Source: an uncultured Paracoccaceae bacterium (GTDB taxonomy: Bacteria > Pseudomonadota > Alphaproteobacteria > Rhodobacterales > Rhodobacteraceae). Taken from it: 64,000 nt of DNA. Within the stretch, counting starts at the first letter, position 1. Each line of letters begins with the position of its first letter. The notes below the pieces were generated by a model, which ran no database searches, was not told the origin of the DNA, and saw only the letters and a list, made by a program, of their open reading frames with translations. Made by a program: the position numbers and the translations under genes. Below are positions 35,783 through 43,962 of the stretch, in pieces. Where the stretch lies: NCBI GenBank assembly GCA_947493335.1, contig CANLQO010000009.1, positions 1 through 64,000 of the forward strand, read 5' to 3'.

Positions 35783-36526
35783 ATGCTTGACGGCAAAACA
35801 GCGCTGGTGACCGGCGGGTCCAGCGGCATCGGCTTTGAAACAGCCAGGGTTCTGCGGGAAAACGGTGCGCGCATCGCGATGACCGGAAGGGACGCCACCA
35901 AACTTGAAGCAGCACGCAAGACGCTGGGCGGTGATACCATCGCCATCCAAGCGGACGTCAGCAAGCTGGATGATCTGGACCGGATGCAATCTGAGATCGG
36001 CGCATCCTTTGGAACATTGGATATACTGTTTGCCAATGCGGGCGTTGCATTCAACACGCCGCTGGGGAAGACCGATGAGGCGATGTATCATCGGCTGATG
36101 GACGTGAACGTGAAAGGCACGTTTTTCTCGGTCCAAACGGTACTTCCGTTGTTGAACAATGGCGCGTCGATCATCCTCAACACATCCTGGCTGAACCAGA
36201 TCGGCACCCCAAAGAAGGCCCTGCTATCGGCGTCAAAAGCGGCGGTGCGGTCTTTCGCGCGTGTCATGTCTGCAGAGCTTGTGGAACGCGCGATCCGCGT
36301 GAACTGCGTGAGCCCCGGCACGATCGAGACGCCGATCCACCGGGGGCCGGATGAAACCGATGAACACTTCCGCGCCTACGTGGCCCGTATCGGTGAACAA
36401 GTGCCCATAGGCCGCATGGGAAACCCCGGCGATATTGCCGCCGCCGTTCTTTTTCTGGCAAGTGACGCATCAAACTACATGCTGGGGGCCGAGATGGTCA
36501 TCGATGGCGGGCGCGCCGAACTTTGA
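35783..36526 (+). CDS. Short-chain dehydrogenase/reductase
   Basis: A 247-residue classical SDR: TGGSSGIGFE at the N-terminus, NAGVAF, catalytic Ser in ILNTSWLNQ. The usual YxxxK Tyr position reads LLSASKAAVR, so the Tyr seems to be replaced by Ser while the Lys is kept. This is a departure that could reduce or change activity. It starts at 35783 after AAAGGA, 57 bases after the C-S lyase, in the same operon. Substrate unknown. Confidence 0.82.
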   Translation: MLDGKTALVTGGSSGIGFETARVLRENGARIAMTGRDATKLEAARKTLGGDTIAIQADVSKLDDLDRMQSEIGASFGTLDILFANAGVAFNTPLGKTDEAMYHRLMDVNVKGTFFSVQTVLPLLNNGASIILNTSWLNQIGTPKKALLSASKAAVRSFARVMSAELVERAIRVNCVSPGTIETPIHRGPDETDEHFRAYVARIGEQVPIGRMGNPGDIAAAVLFLASDASNYMLGAEMVIDGGRAEL

Positions 36527-36569
36527 CCTCCCGCGGAATGACCCACTGACCTCGATTGGACCAACAGGC

Positions 36570-37634
36570 ATGACGGACAAGTCGTTGGATATTATCATCA
36601 TCGGCGGGGGACAGGCTGGACTGTCCGTCGCCTATTTCCTGCGCCGAACCGAACTGCGTTTCGTGATCCTTGACGACAGTGACAAACCGGGTGGGTCCTG
36701 GACCAGGACCTGGGACTCGCTGCGCCTGTTTTCGCCAGTGGACTACAGCTCCATCGCTGGATGGCAAATGCCGCAGGGCAAGGATGAATACCCACATAAG
36801 GATGAATTCATCCGCTATCTGGCGGCCTATGAAGCCCGCTACGATCTGCCCATCGAACGACCCGTCCGCGTGGGACAGGTCAGCAAAACGGATGACGGCT
36901 TTGCGGTCCAGACCGACAAAGGAACCTATTCGGCCCGCGTGGTCGTCAGCGCCACAGGCACAGCCCAGTCGCCGTTCCAGCCGGACTATGATGGTGCTAG
37001 CACCTTTGAAGGCGTCCAAATCCACTCGGTGGACTATCGCAATCCTGCACCGTTTGTTGGCCGCCGCGTGGCCATCGTCGGGGCAGGCAATTCCGCTGCA
37101 CAGATCCTCGCCGAAGTCTCGCAAACGGCAGACACGCTCTGGATCACGCCCGATGAGCCGCGCTTTAATCCCGATGATGTCGACGGGCGACACATCTTTG
37201 GCGTCGCCACGCAACGGTTCACGCAGACGCAATCCGGTGACAAACCCACGGTGGACACATCGCGGTTCTCACTCGGCAGCATTGTGATGGTCGAAAGCGT
37301 CCGTGATGCGCGTGCGCGAGGTGACGTTTTGCAAGCTGTGCGCCCGTTCACCCGGCTGACCGCATCTGGTGGTGTCTGGCCTGACGGCTCAACGCGCGAT
37401 TTTGACGCGATCATCTGGTGCACCGGCTTTCAGCCCAATCTTGCGCATCTGCAACCCATGTTGCCGGTGCAGGATGGCAAGGCGCGCACCGACGGCGGGC
37501 CGCGTGCGCTCGACGTCGCCGGGCTTTGGCTGGTTGGCTATGGCGGCTGGACCGGCTATGCCTCGGCCACGACCTATGGCGTGACCAAAACCGCGCGTAA
37601 GGCCGTGCGCGAGATCACCGCATACCTGACCTGA
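36570..37634 (+). CDS. ArsO-like flavin-containing monooxygenase
   Basis: The 354-residue protein has two dinucleotide-binding motifs, GGGQAGLSVAYFL for FAD near the N-terminus and GAGNSAAQIL for NAD(P)H in the middle, plus the group features WDSLRLFSPVDYSSIAGW and a C-terminal LWLVGYGGWTGYASAT. It closely resembles the ArsO group found in arsenic-resistance operons, and also related sulfur/nitrogen oxygenases. It begins 43 bases after the SDR. It could oxidise an organo-arsenical, thiol or sulfide generated by the upstream enzymes. Confidence 0.82.
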   Translation: MTDKSLDIIIIGGGQAGLSVAYFLRRTELRFVILDDSDKPGGSWTRTWDSLRLFSPVDYSSIAGWQMPQGKDEYPHKDEFIRYLAAYEARYDLPIERPVRVGQVSKTDDGFAVQTDKGTYSARVVVSATGTAQSPFQPDYDGASTFEGVQIHSVDYRNPAPFVGRRVAIVGAGNSAAQILAEVSQTADTLWITPDEPRFNPDDVDGRHIFGVATQRFTQTQSGDKPTVDTSRFSLGSIVMVESVRDARARGDVLQAVRPFTRLTASGGVWPDGSTRDFDAIIWCTGFQPNLAHLQPMLPVQDGKARTDGGPRALDVAGLWLVGYGGWTGYASATTYGVTKTARKAVREITAYLT

Positions 37635-37666
37635 TCCAACCTGCGCCACCACAGACAGGAGCCACC

Positions 37667-38020
37667 ATGGCCGACACCATCCTTTACCTGTTGAAGTCGA
37701 AATTCGCCGACCCCAAGCACGGCGAACAGCTCTTCTTTTGCCCGCATTGCTCCCCGATCGAAGGGTTGCTGGCGATGTTCCCCGATGTGCGCCAAAACCT
37801 CGATGTGCGTTACGTCGATTTTGCGCGACCGCGTGGGGACATGGCCGATCACGTGGGCGACGACCAATCCTGCCCGCAGATCGTCTTGCCGGATGGCGAT
37901 GACGCACATTCCAAAGGACTTAGCGAAGCGGGTATCGTTGCAACGCGACGTATCGAAGCGCCCGCAGACATTCAGCGGTATTTAATTGACCGGTTCGGGC
38001 TGTCGCGCCCTCACCCCTGA
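37667..38020 (+). CDS. DUF3088 family protein
   Basis: The 117-residue protein has the thioredoxin-like start of DUF3088 with a CxxC motif (FFCPHCSPIEGLL) and a further Cys in DQSCPQIVL. This looks like a small redox or metal-binding thioredoxin-fold protein in the cytoplasm. It is the last gene of the PadR operon, 32 bases after the monooxygenase, and adds another cysteine-bearing product. Biochemical function of the family is unknown to me. Confidence 0.75.
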   Translation: MADTILYLLKSKFADPKHGEQLFFCPHCSPIEGLLAMFPDVRQNLDVRYVDFARPRGDMADHVGDDQSCPQIVLPDGDDAHSKGLSEAGIVATRRIEAPADIQRYLIDRFGLSRPHP

Positions 38021-38119
38021 TTCAACGCCCAAAAGTCTTGATGGGTAAGCTTGTTCTGCGGCGTTCTGAGGGACGGCGCCCAATACAATGGGCATCAGCC
38101 CCGCTCACCAAAGGAAACT

Positions 38120-40459
38120 TCACGCAAAACGCCTGCGCAGTGTCTCGGCATATTCGGTCCACACGCCAAGCGCGTGTGTCGTCCGGAAAACAGCATTGAT
38201 AAGATGCAGGTCCCGTAGCTCATCGAGCCTAATGAACAACTGCCGCAAAGAAACGAAGTTGTAGTCAGAAGCCACGGGGTCGATGGCGTCGGTGCTTGCA
38301 AAGGGAAATATCCGGTTGGGCATAACGCCAAGGCTTGGAAAATACCCCTCACCCAGTCTTTTCATAGATTCTGCGGATAGACCGGTCTGCCCCGAGATCC
38401 ACGCTGGAACGTCCTGGATATGCTCAACCGTCGTCGGCAATCTGTACCCGGGCAGCGCAATCAGGCCGCTGTGCCCTTCCCGCAATTGCGCTGCAGCGAA
38501 CTGAGACTGAGACGCAGAGAGCTTTTGTGTTCCAATGAGGATCTCACCACTCTCGGGATCTCGGGCGAGGCATGCCAGAATGACCGAATTCGTCGATACG
38601 TTTTGGGTGGGCAGAATAAATTCTAGCTCTGACGCGGCGACGACATGTTCGCTCCCATCTGCCAACGCAACTTCGTGAAACTGCGATCGCTGAATCCTGA
38701 GCCAATGCGACCGTTGATCGACCTCTTCATAGACCGCGTAATCCTTTTGCAGGGCCAGGAGGTCATCAATGGTCCGAACTTGACCAGCAAAGGTGTTTTC
38801 AACGCTGATATTTTGCCCCAGCCAGTTGCCTGGCGTGATGCCACGCTCGCGCATCAGGGCGTAGATGTTTGTCTCCAACCTCGCTTCGGGCAGCATGCCG
38901 GTTTGTGTCGCCTGTAGCAGGCTTTGCGCGTCGAAAGGGCGAAAGACCCCGTCATTGCTGAACCCCGAAAACCGGCCCGAAAGCGCGCGTTCAACCTCGG
39001 GCGGGTTCATAATTTCGACGCGCGTCGCGGTGACCCGTTCGTTCAAATCAGATGGTGCGGGATAATAGTGCAGCGCCTCGGCCTGATCCAAAAGGAGCGT
39101 ATCAGCCTGCAAACCCGCCCGGTCACTCAGGACTGCTCGGATTGCGTCGTTGATGGTCCCTTCGATGTTCGCAGCCGAGAGCGGCTCAATCATATGCCCC
39201 GACCACCGCTTATCATCGAGATTGGGGCTGATCATGCGTGGTTTTGTATTGGCGATCGGCCTTGGGTAGCGATCCTTGGCAAGGACGAAAAGCTTGCCAT
39301 CTTTCTCGAAAAACGGAAGGACATCGACAACATCTCCGCCCGGGCGGCTGACCAGATCGTAAAGGGCGCCGGTTTGGGTGTTCCGATAGGCTTTGACCTC
39401 TAGGTAAGTCGGCTTGGTGTCCGCCACACGATGTTCGCGCAATGCGATTGAATCGCCATCAGGGATTTTCTGATAGACCGAGATGAAGTTCGATGGCGGC
39501 AGCGGCAGTTGTTCCCAAAGCCGATTGAAGAGTTTGGCGTTTGGCTGATACCAGTTTTCCATGATCCACGGGTTTTCGTAGGGCGCGGAATAAAGCACGC
39601 GGGCACCCAGCTTTTCCGGCTCTGCGCGGTGTTCATCATGTGTCCAAAAGGCATACCTCTCGCGCGCCTCATCAAGAAACCGGTCCCGATATTGCATGCG
39701 CCAGATGAACTCGCGTGCATATTTTTCCTGGACAGCAAAGACGCGCCACCCCTCAGGAACAGGGCTCTGCTCGGGTATCAGCCTCTCCGTGTATTCCTCA
39801 GCGAAGAAGCCCTTGATCCGGTGGGTCGCCTCGGGTGTTTCGCCTGACCGCATGGCTTCTTTCGCATACCGCAAAAAGAATGCGGCGACAGAGAGATCGG
39901 CGTAGTTATCGCCTGTCGCCGCCCCGTCGTTCGGCAAGGCAAGAAACACCATCTCATCCGGTCGATCCGACTTGTTGAAGTCCCTGTTCATGATGAGGCC
40001 ATAGTCGCGGGTATGGCCAAGTTGGCTTTGCAGAACTTCGATGACGGTTTGCGTCCTGTAGCCCGTGAACGACTGAAATTCGTGATGGACACTCAGGTTC
40101 AGCGTCACATCCAGCGACGTTGCGCCGATATCAAAATCCCGCAGATCAGCCTGAATAAAATCGGCGTTTTCGACCTCGTCGAACTTGGTCTTTGCCGCAT
40201 TGATGAAATCACTGTCATAGTCCACGCCGATAATACGGGCCTGTGGGTATTTCATGGCAAAATACGCCGTCGTTTCACCATTGGCGCAGCCGGCATCCAG
40301 AACAACGCTGCCGGGTGAAAGCATCATATGAGCGGCGCAAAACCCCACTTTCAGCGGAATGGTCTTTTCCATCTCATCAAGAAGCGCCTCGCCTTGCAAA
40401 TGCATGGACTGCGGGTCTGTCATGTCGCTGGCCTTTGGTGGGACACATCGTTCCGTCAT
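38120..40459 (-). CDS. SAM methyltransferase fused to Nudix-like regions
   Basis: Residues about 45-165 form a class I methyltransferase: motif I VVLDAGCANGETTAYF, motif II IIGVDYDSD, and NLSVHHEF. The rest, to residue 779, is unusual. Residues about 350-480 look Nudix-like (VDVLPFFEKDGKLFVLAKDRYPRP), with a degenerate Nudix box at 439-450 (AIRAVLSDRAGL). A second, weaker such region lies at about 610-779. The degenerate box closely matches that of the NrtR regulator at the other end of this cluster. AGAAGG precedes the ATG. Substrate unknown; a nucleotide-derived molecule is a guess. Confidence 0.7.
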   Translation of the reverse strand: MTERCVPPKASDMTDPQSMHLQGEALLDEMEKTIPLKVGFCAAHMMLSPGSVVLDAGCANGETTAYFAMKYPQARIIGVDYDSDFINAAKTKFDEVENADFIQADLRDFDIGATSLDVTLNLSVHHEFQSFTGYRTQTVIEVLQSQLGHTRDYGLIMNRDFNKSDRPDEMVFLALPNDGAATGDNYADLSVAAFFLRYAKEAMRSGETPEATHRIKGFFAEEYTERLIPEQSPVPEGWRVFAVQEKYAREFIWRMQYRDRFLDEARERYAFWTHDEHRAEPEKLGARVLYSAPYENPWIMENWYQPNAKLFNRLWEQLPLPPSNFISVYQKIPDGDSIALREHRVADTKPTYLEVKAYRNTQTGALYDLVSRPGGDVVDVLPFFEKDGKLFVLAKDRYPRPIANTKPRMISPNLDDKRWSGHMIEPLSAANIEGTINDAIRAVLSDRAGLQADTLLLDQAEALHYYPAPSDLNERVTATRVEIMNPPEVERALSGRFSGFSNDGVFRPFDAQSLLQATQTGMLPEARLETNIYALMRERGITPGNWLGQNISVENTFAGQVRTIDDLLALQKDYAVYEEVDQRSHWLRIQRSQFHEVALADGSEHVVAASELEFILPTQNVSTNSVILACLARDPESGEILIGTQKLSASQSQFAAAQLREGHSGLIALPGYRLPTTVEHIQDVPAWISGQTGLSAESMKRLGEGYFPSLGVMPNRIFPFASTDAIDPVASDYNFVSLRQLFIRLDELRDLHLINAVFRTTHALGVWTEYAETLRRRFA

Positions 40460-40485
40460 GACAGACCTTCTGATCTGGCAAATGT

Positions 40486-41769
40486 CTAACTGTTTTTGCC
40501 GCCCTGCCCCGGGTTTTCTCCGGGTATCGATGCCTCATTCAAGGCAATCGCGGCCGACGAACGCGTCGGCCCTTTTGAGATCAGATTGATCGGCAGGCCA
40601 ACAAAGTCTGCAATCACATCGGGCAGGTCCTCTGCCGTCACGGATCGCGCGACGCCGTCAAGATAGACTGTCGCCGCGCCACGCAATTGGTCAAGACAGG
40701 TCAGCCCCAGCCCAGCTTTAACCTTCACCGGGGCCCCTTTTGCCAGCCCAAGGTCGCGGGTGATCGTGTCGCGCAACAAGGACAGATCGAGCGGTGCTTC
40801 CCTGATCACGCCCTGCCACGTGTTCTGCGCGTTGGTCAGGTCAACGATGTCGGCCCAGTCAATCTTGCCCACCCCATCTGGTCCGGGCATTTCGTAAGGC
40901 AACGGGCCTGCGCCATGACGTGTTGCATAGGCGCGCGTCATGTAGATCGCCTTGATTTCGCGGATCTGCGCCTCTTCTGCGATCGTCAGCATGTTTCTGA
41001 TGCCGGTATGGGACCGGGTCACATGGGGAAAGACGCCCCAGGCCATATCGAGCTGCAGTCCTTGCGCGCCCTCAAACACGACAACCTCACAATCTTCGAG
41101 TTCTGTATCCGGCCGAAGGGACACCTTGGCCGTGAATTCGGCACAGTTGCGCAGATAGGGTGCGATCAGATCGGCTTTGCCTGTCAGGACATCGCGCAGT
41201 GGCGAAGCCTGAACGTCGAGACCCAACGCCGCTAGCCGTTTGGGAACCCAGGTGTCCCGTATCTGTTCAAGACGCTGGCGAAGGTCGTCTGACCACAGGT
41301 CTTCTGCACACAGCGCTGGCCCTTTTTCCTGCCGCTCGATCGTTTCGCCAATTCCCAACCCGCAAGAGCCGTGGCGCCCGGCATCCCGCTGCGATTCAAT
41401 CGCCTGGTTGATTGCCATATCCCAGGGGGTTGTCACAGCGGCACGGGGATCAATCGTGATCCCAAGCGGTGTTGCACCCAACAACGCCAGATCGGCGAGT
41501 TCCTGTTGCAACATCATAGGATGCGCGATGAAAAACTGGCTGAGGTGGGTTTCAGCACCCGCAAAAGTGCCCGATCCGATGTGGTGAAAGACGTGCCGCC
41601 CACCATCGGGCCTTTGCACACCGTGCCCGGCCTGTGCACCGCCGTTTGAACGGACGACGGTGACACGCTTTCCCTCGGTCATCAGACGGTACGCAAGGGC
41701 ATCAACGGCAAGCCCCTTGCCCTCGTCGCCCCAATTCGCACCGATCACGGCATAAGATGTCTGTGGCAT
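40486..41769 (-). CDS. Divergent adenylosuccinate synthetase (PurA) paralogue
   Basis: The PurA framework is retained: GDEGKG at 14-19 with catalytic Asp15, GGAQAGH at 43-49 with catalytic His49, FEGAQG at 232-237, TRHGAGP at 283-289, and the C-terminal ISKGPTRS. Departures from PurA are the Asn of GGNNAGH (Gln here), TTGRGIGP reduced to SCGLGIGE, and complete loss of the TTGRRRR aspartate-binding loop. It may therefore couple a nucleotide to a different amine or carry out a different GTP-driven ligation. A housekeeping purA role is unlikely. Length 427 residues. Confidence 0.8.
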   Translation of the reverse strand: MPQTSYAVIGANWGDEGKGLAVDALAYRLMTEGKRVTVVRSNGGAQAGHGVQRPDGGRHVFHHIGSGTFAGAETHLSQFFIAHPMMLQQELADLALLGATPLGITIDPRAAVTTPWDMAINQAIESQRDAGRHGSCGLGIGETIERQEKGPALCAEDLWSDDLRQRLEQIRDTWVPKRLAALGLDVQASPLRDVLTGKADLIAPYLRNCAEFTAKVSLRPDTELEDCEVVVFEGAQGLQLDMAWGVFPHVTRSHTGIRNMLTIAEEAQIREIKAIYMTRAYATRHGAGPLPYEMPGPDGVGKIDWADIVDLTNAQNTWQGVIREAPLDLSLLRDTITRDLGLAKGAPVKVKAGLGLTCLDQLRGAATVYLDGVARSVTAEDLPDVIADFVGLPINLISKGPTRSSAAIALNEASIPGENPGQGGKNS

Positions 41770-41824
41770 GGTCTTTGCCTCTGTTTTGGGAATGGCGGGG
41801 CCCGGTTGGGCCCCGCGCGTTGGG

Positions 41825-42745
41825 TCAGTCCAGAAACTGGACGCCACCATTGCCTGCCCCTGTTGCGGGCAGGTTTTTCAAAGCCTCTGCCACCACCAAA
41901 GCGGTGGACCCCGACCAGCTGGCCGCAACATCGGCGGTTCTTGCGCCTTCATTCACCTGAATGAGCGACACAACCGTTTCTGCCAGCGCATCGATCGATT
42001 GCAGCTCGATTGTCCGCTCTGGCAAAAGGGCTTTCCAGCTGCGCAAAACGTCATCCGACCGGTAACTGGCAAATCCTTCGTTCATCAGGACGATGTGGTA
42101 GACGTCCCAATTCCGCTGCGCCATCGCAAGGATTTCCTTGCCGGTCAGATCACGCTCCGCCGGGATGTCGAGGAATTTCCTGATCTGATCCTTGGTCGCA
42201 CCATCAAGGACGGGTTCATCACCAATGGTGAAAAGGTATCCTTTCTGCCCGCGCTTTTCGATGGCATCCGCCGAAACTTTGGTGGCGGCAAAAAGGTGGG
42301 GCAGCAAATAGGATTCACCACTGTTGCCACCGCCACCACCCTCAAGCCATAGCTCGCGCGCTTGTTTTGCCACGCGGATGTCGGCCTCAAACTGCGTAAC
42401 CTGGAGCGGCGCCCTGTCGTAATAGGCGTCCCCAATGGCCATCATCATGATGTGCGGATCGGTCACCGGCTTGCGGTCGTAGATTTCCGTGGCAAGCGTG
42501 TTCAGACCATCGCGCATCAACTGCTCTGCGACCATGCCCATCGACCCGGTCACATCACCCGCAAGAATGATTGGGGTCGATTGGGGGTTGTCGGCACTAT
42601 CCCGGCTTTCACGCATTTTGATTTTTGCCGGATCAAATTCATCCTTCATCGACGATGAGGAGAAGATCGTCCGACGGCTTTTGCCCGAAATCGTTGCGCT
42701 GCTGTAGCTGGCCCATGCGCCAGCGTCCCATCTTCCATTTCCCAT
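41825..42745 (-). CDS. VWA-domain protein
   Basis: The von Willebrand A fold shows its metal-site motif DVTGSMG at the start, with a Thr/Asp in later loops (GGGGGNSGESY, TIGDEPVL). The N-terminus has a conserved Gly/Ser-rich stretch (GRWDAGAWASYSSATISGKS) probably involved in regulation. AAAGGAGG lies 6 bases before the ATG at 42745, and a copy of the 29-base motif lies further upstream. VWA and kinase pairs occur in TerY-type stress systems. It is 306 residues and cytoplasmic, with no membrane helix. Confidence 0.85.
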   Translation of the reverse strand: MGNGRWDAGAWASYSSATISGKSRRTIFSSSSMKDEFDPAKIKMRESRDSADNPQSTPIILAGDVTGSMGMVAEQLMRDGLNTLATEIYDRKPVTDPHIMMMAIGDAYYDRAPLQVTQFEADIRVAKQARELWLEGGGGGNSGESYLLPHLFAATKVSADAIEKRGQKGYLFTIGDEPVLDGATKDQIRKFLDIPAERDLTGKEILAMAQRNWDVYHIVLMNEGFASYRSDDVLRSWKALLPERTIELQSIDALAETVVSLIQVNEGARTADVAASWSGSTALVVAEALKNLPATGAGNGGVQFLD

Positions 42746-42793
42746 TGTGGCCTCCTTTGGCTTTGGGTGTTTGAGGGTTAGGTAGTCGATTAA

Positions 42794-42829
42794 CTTGCAC
42801 AATGCAAGTTGCATCTTGCAAATTAATGA
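42794..42829. promoter_or_regulatory. Putative NrtR operator before the VWA gene
   Basis: This contains the palindrome ACTTGCA-CAA-TGCAAGT (42794-42810) and continues into a 29-base block (42801-42829) matching 25 of 29 bases in the block at 43893-43921. Two copies at two promoters of one cluster point to a shared regulator. Confidence 0.65.
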
Positions 42830-42856
42830 GACTGCGTGTTGGCTCCCCTACTCTAC

Positions 42857-43861
42857 TTAGGTGTTTTCGTAGATTTCCCGGGCAGAAACCGGGTATTTTG
42901 CAAAGCGACGCGGGCCCCAGCCAGTTTCGAGCGCGTTTTGCCACCCGGCATAGTCCGCCACTGCGTCCTCAGCTGGCGGCAGGTTGATCCACGCGGCAAT
43001 CGGTTCTGGCAGTGATGAGACATTGCCATTTGTGCCGTGTGGATCACCCAGCGCATCGCGCATAACCTGCCGGACCAGTTCCCGATCAACGACAGATTGG
43101 GCCAACTCTTCGCGATGTGACAGCCGCGGAACAAGATCGAGTGTTCTGCCGGGCAAAGCCGCAGGCCGGGTCCCGATGCGAGTCGCAAAGCCCCAACCGG
43201 CCACAAGCGTGACGGTATGTCTTTCCGGATTGATCAGCATATGCTCGGCCGAAATCGCGCCATGCATGATCCCGGCATAAGACAACCAAGCCGCAATATT
43301 CATCAGGCCAGAACATAGCCACGCCGCGTGCTTATCCGGCATCGGCCCCTTTTTTCGCAAAAGGTCGGCCAACAAGACGTCCTTTGGATCCTTCCTCACA
43401 ATGACGACCGTACTCGCATCAGTAAGGGTTTCGACACGCAAGAGCTCTGGCAAGGAAGCGGCCATTTGCCGTTCCATCTCGGCACCGGCAAAGGTGAAGC
43501 TTTTCAGCACCTCCACTTCCCGCACGGCAAGCCGTTGAAATGTCTGTGGAAAGATCGTTGCCAGTGTATTGCGGTTGACGATGATTTCGCCCTGATCAGC
43601 CTGCAATGTGTACAGTGGTGAGATCCCGAGTTTGCGGCCATCATCCGTCGTCAGTACCCGTCGCGATATCGCGTCGATGCCGCGCAGATTTTTCCGCAAG
43701 GACAGAAGATGCCGGAAGACTTCATGTGACTTCGCGTGATCGCAAATGTCAGGGTGCCAGTGTTTGATCAGGGCCGAGATTTGCTTTTCACCATCCATCG
43801 CAAATCGCGACATGGCATCGTGCCGGGTCATGCCCAGAATTTCGTCCGCTGTCAGTGCCAT
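42857..43861 (-). CDS. J-domain-like protein with a kinase-like (pseudokinase) domain
   Basis: The N-terminal 60 residues resemble a J domain, including HPD at 36-38 (KHWHPDICDH) and EVFRHLLSLRK. The rest is kinase-like, but the catalytic loop reads HGAISAEHMLI (200-210), with no Asp, and the DFG position reads AGWGFA (221-226). Catalysis therefore looks impaired, and a binding or scaffold role is more likely. AAGGAG lies 7 bases before the ATG. It lies upstream of the VWA gene on the same strand with 111 bases between, including the shared motif. Confidence 0.7.
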   Translation of the reverse strand: MALTADEILGMTRHDAMSRFAMDGEKQISALIKHWHPDICDHAKSHEVFRHLLSLRKNLRGIDAISRRVLTTDDGRKLGISPLYTLQADQGEIIVNRNTLATIFPQTFQRLAVREVEVLKSFTFAGAEMERQMAASLPELLRVETLTDASTVVIVRKDPKDVLLADLLRKKGPMPDKHAAWLCSGLMNIAAWLSYAGIMHGAISAEHMLINPERHTVTLVAGWGFATRIGTRPAALPGRTLDLVPRLSHREELAQSVVDRELVRQVMRDALGDPHGTNGNVSSLPEPIAAWINLPPAEDAVADYAGWQNALETGWGPRRFAKYPVSAREIYENT

Positions 43862-43892
43862 TAGGTTGCTCCTTCCGACATCGTCATATTAA

Positions 43893-43921
43893 AATGCAAT
43901 ATGCAACTTGCTAATTAATGA
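43893..43921. promoter_or_regulatory. Putative NrtR operator between the kinase-like and NrtR genes
   Basis: The 29-base block (AATGCAATATGCAACTTGCT... ending AATTAATGA) is repeated with four differences at 42801-42829. It lies in the 101-base divergent intergenic region, so a repressor there could control both the regulator gene and the kinase-like gene. Confidence 0.65.
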
Positions 43922-43962
43922 TATAAGGGCGCTGAGACAAGCAAAATCCTGGAGGCCACGGA

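Noticed and set aside
40486-41769. Housekeeping adenylosuccinate synthetase
   Set aside because: The aspartate loop is missing and the neighbours are not purine genes.
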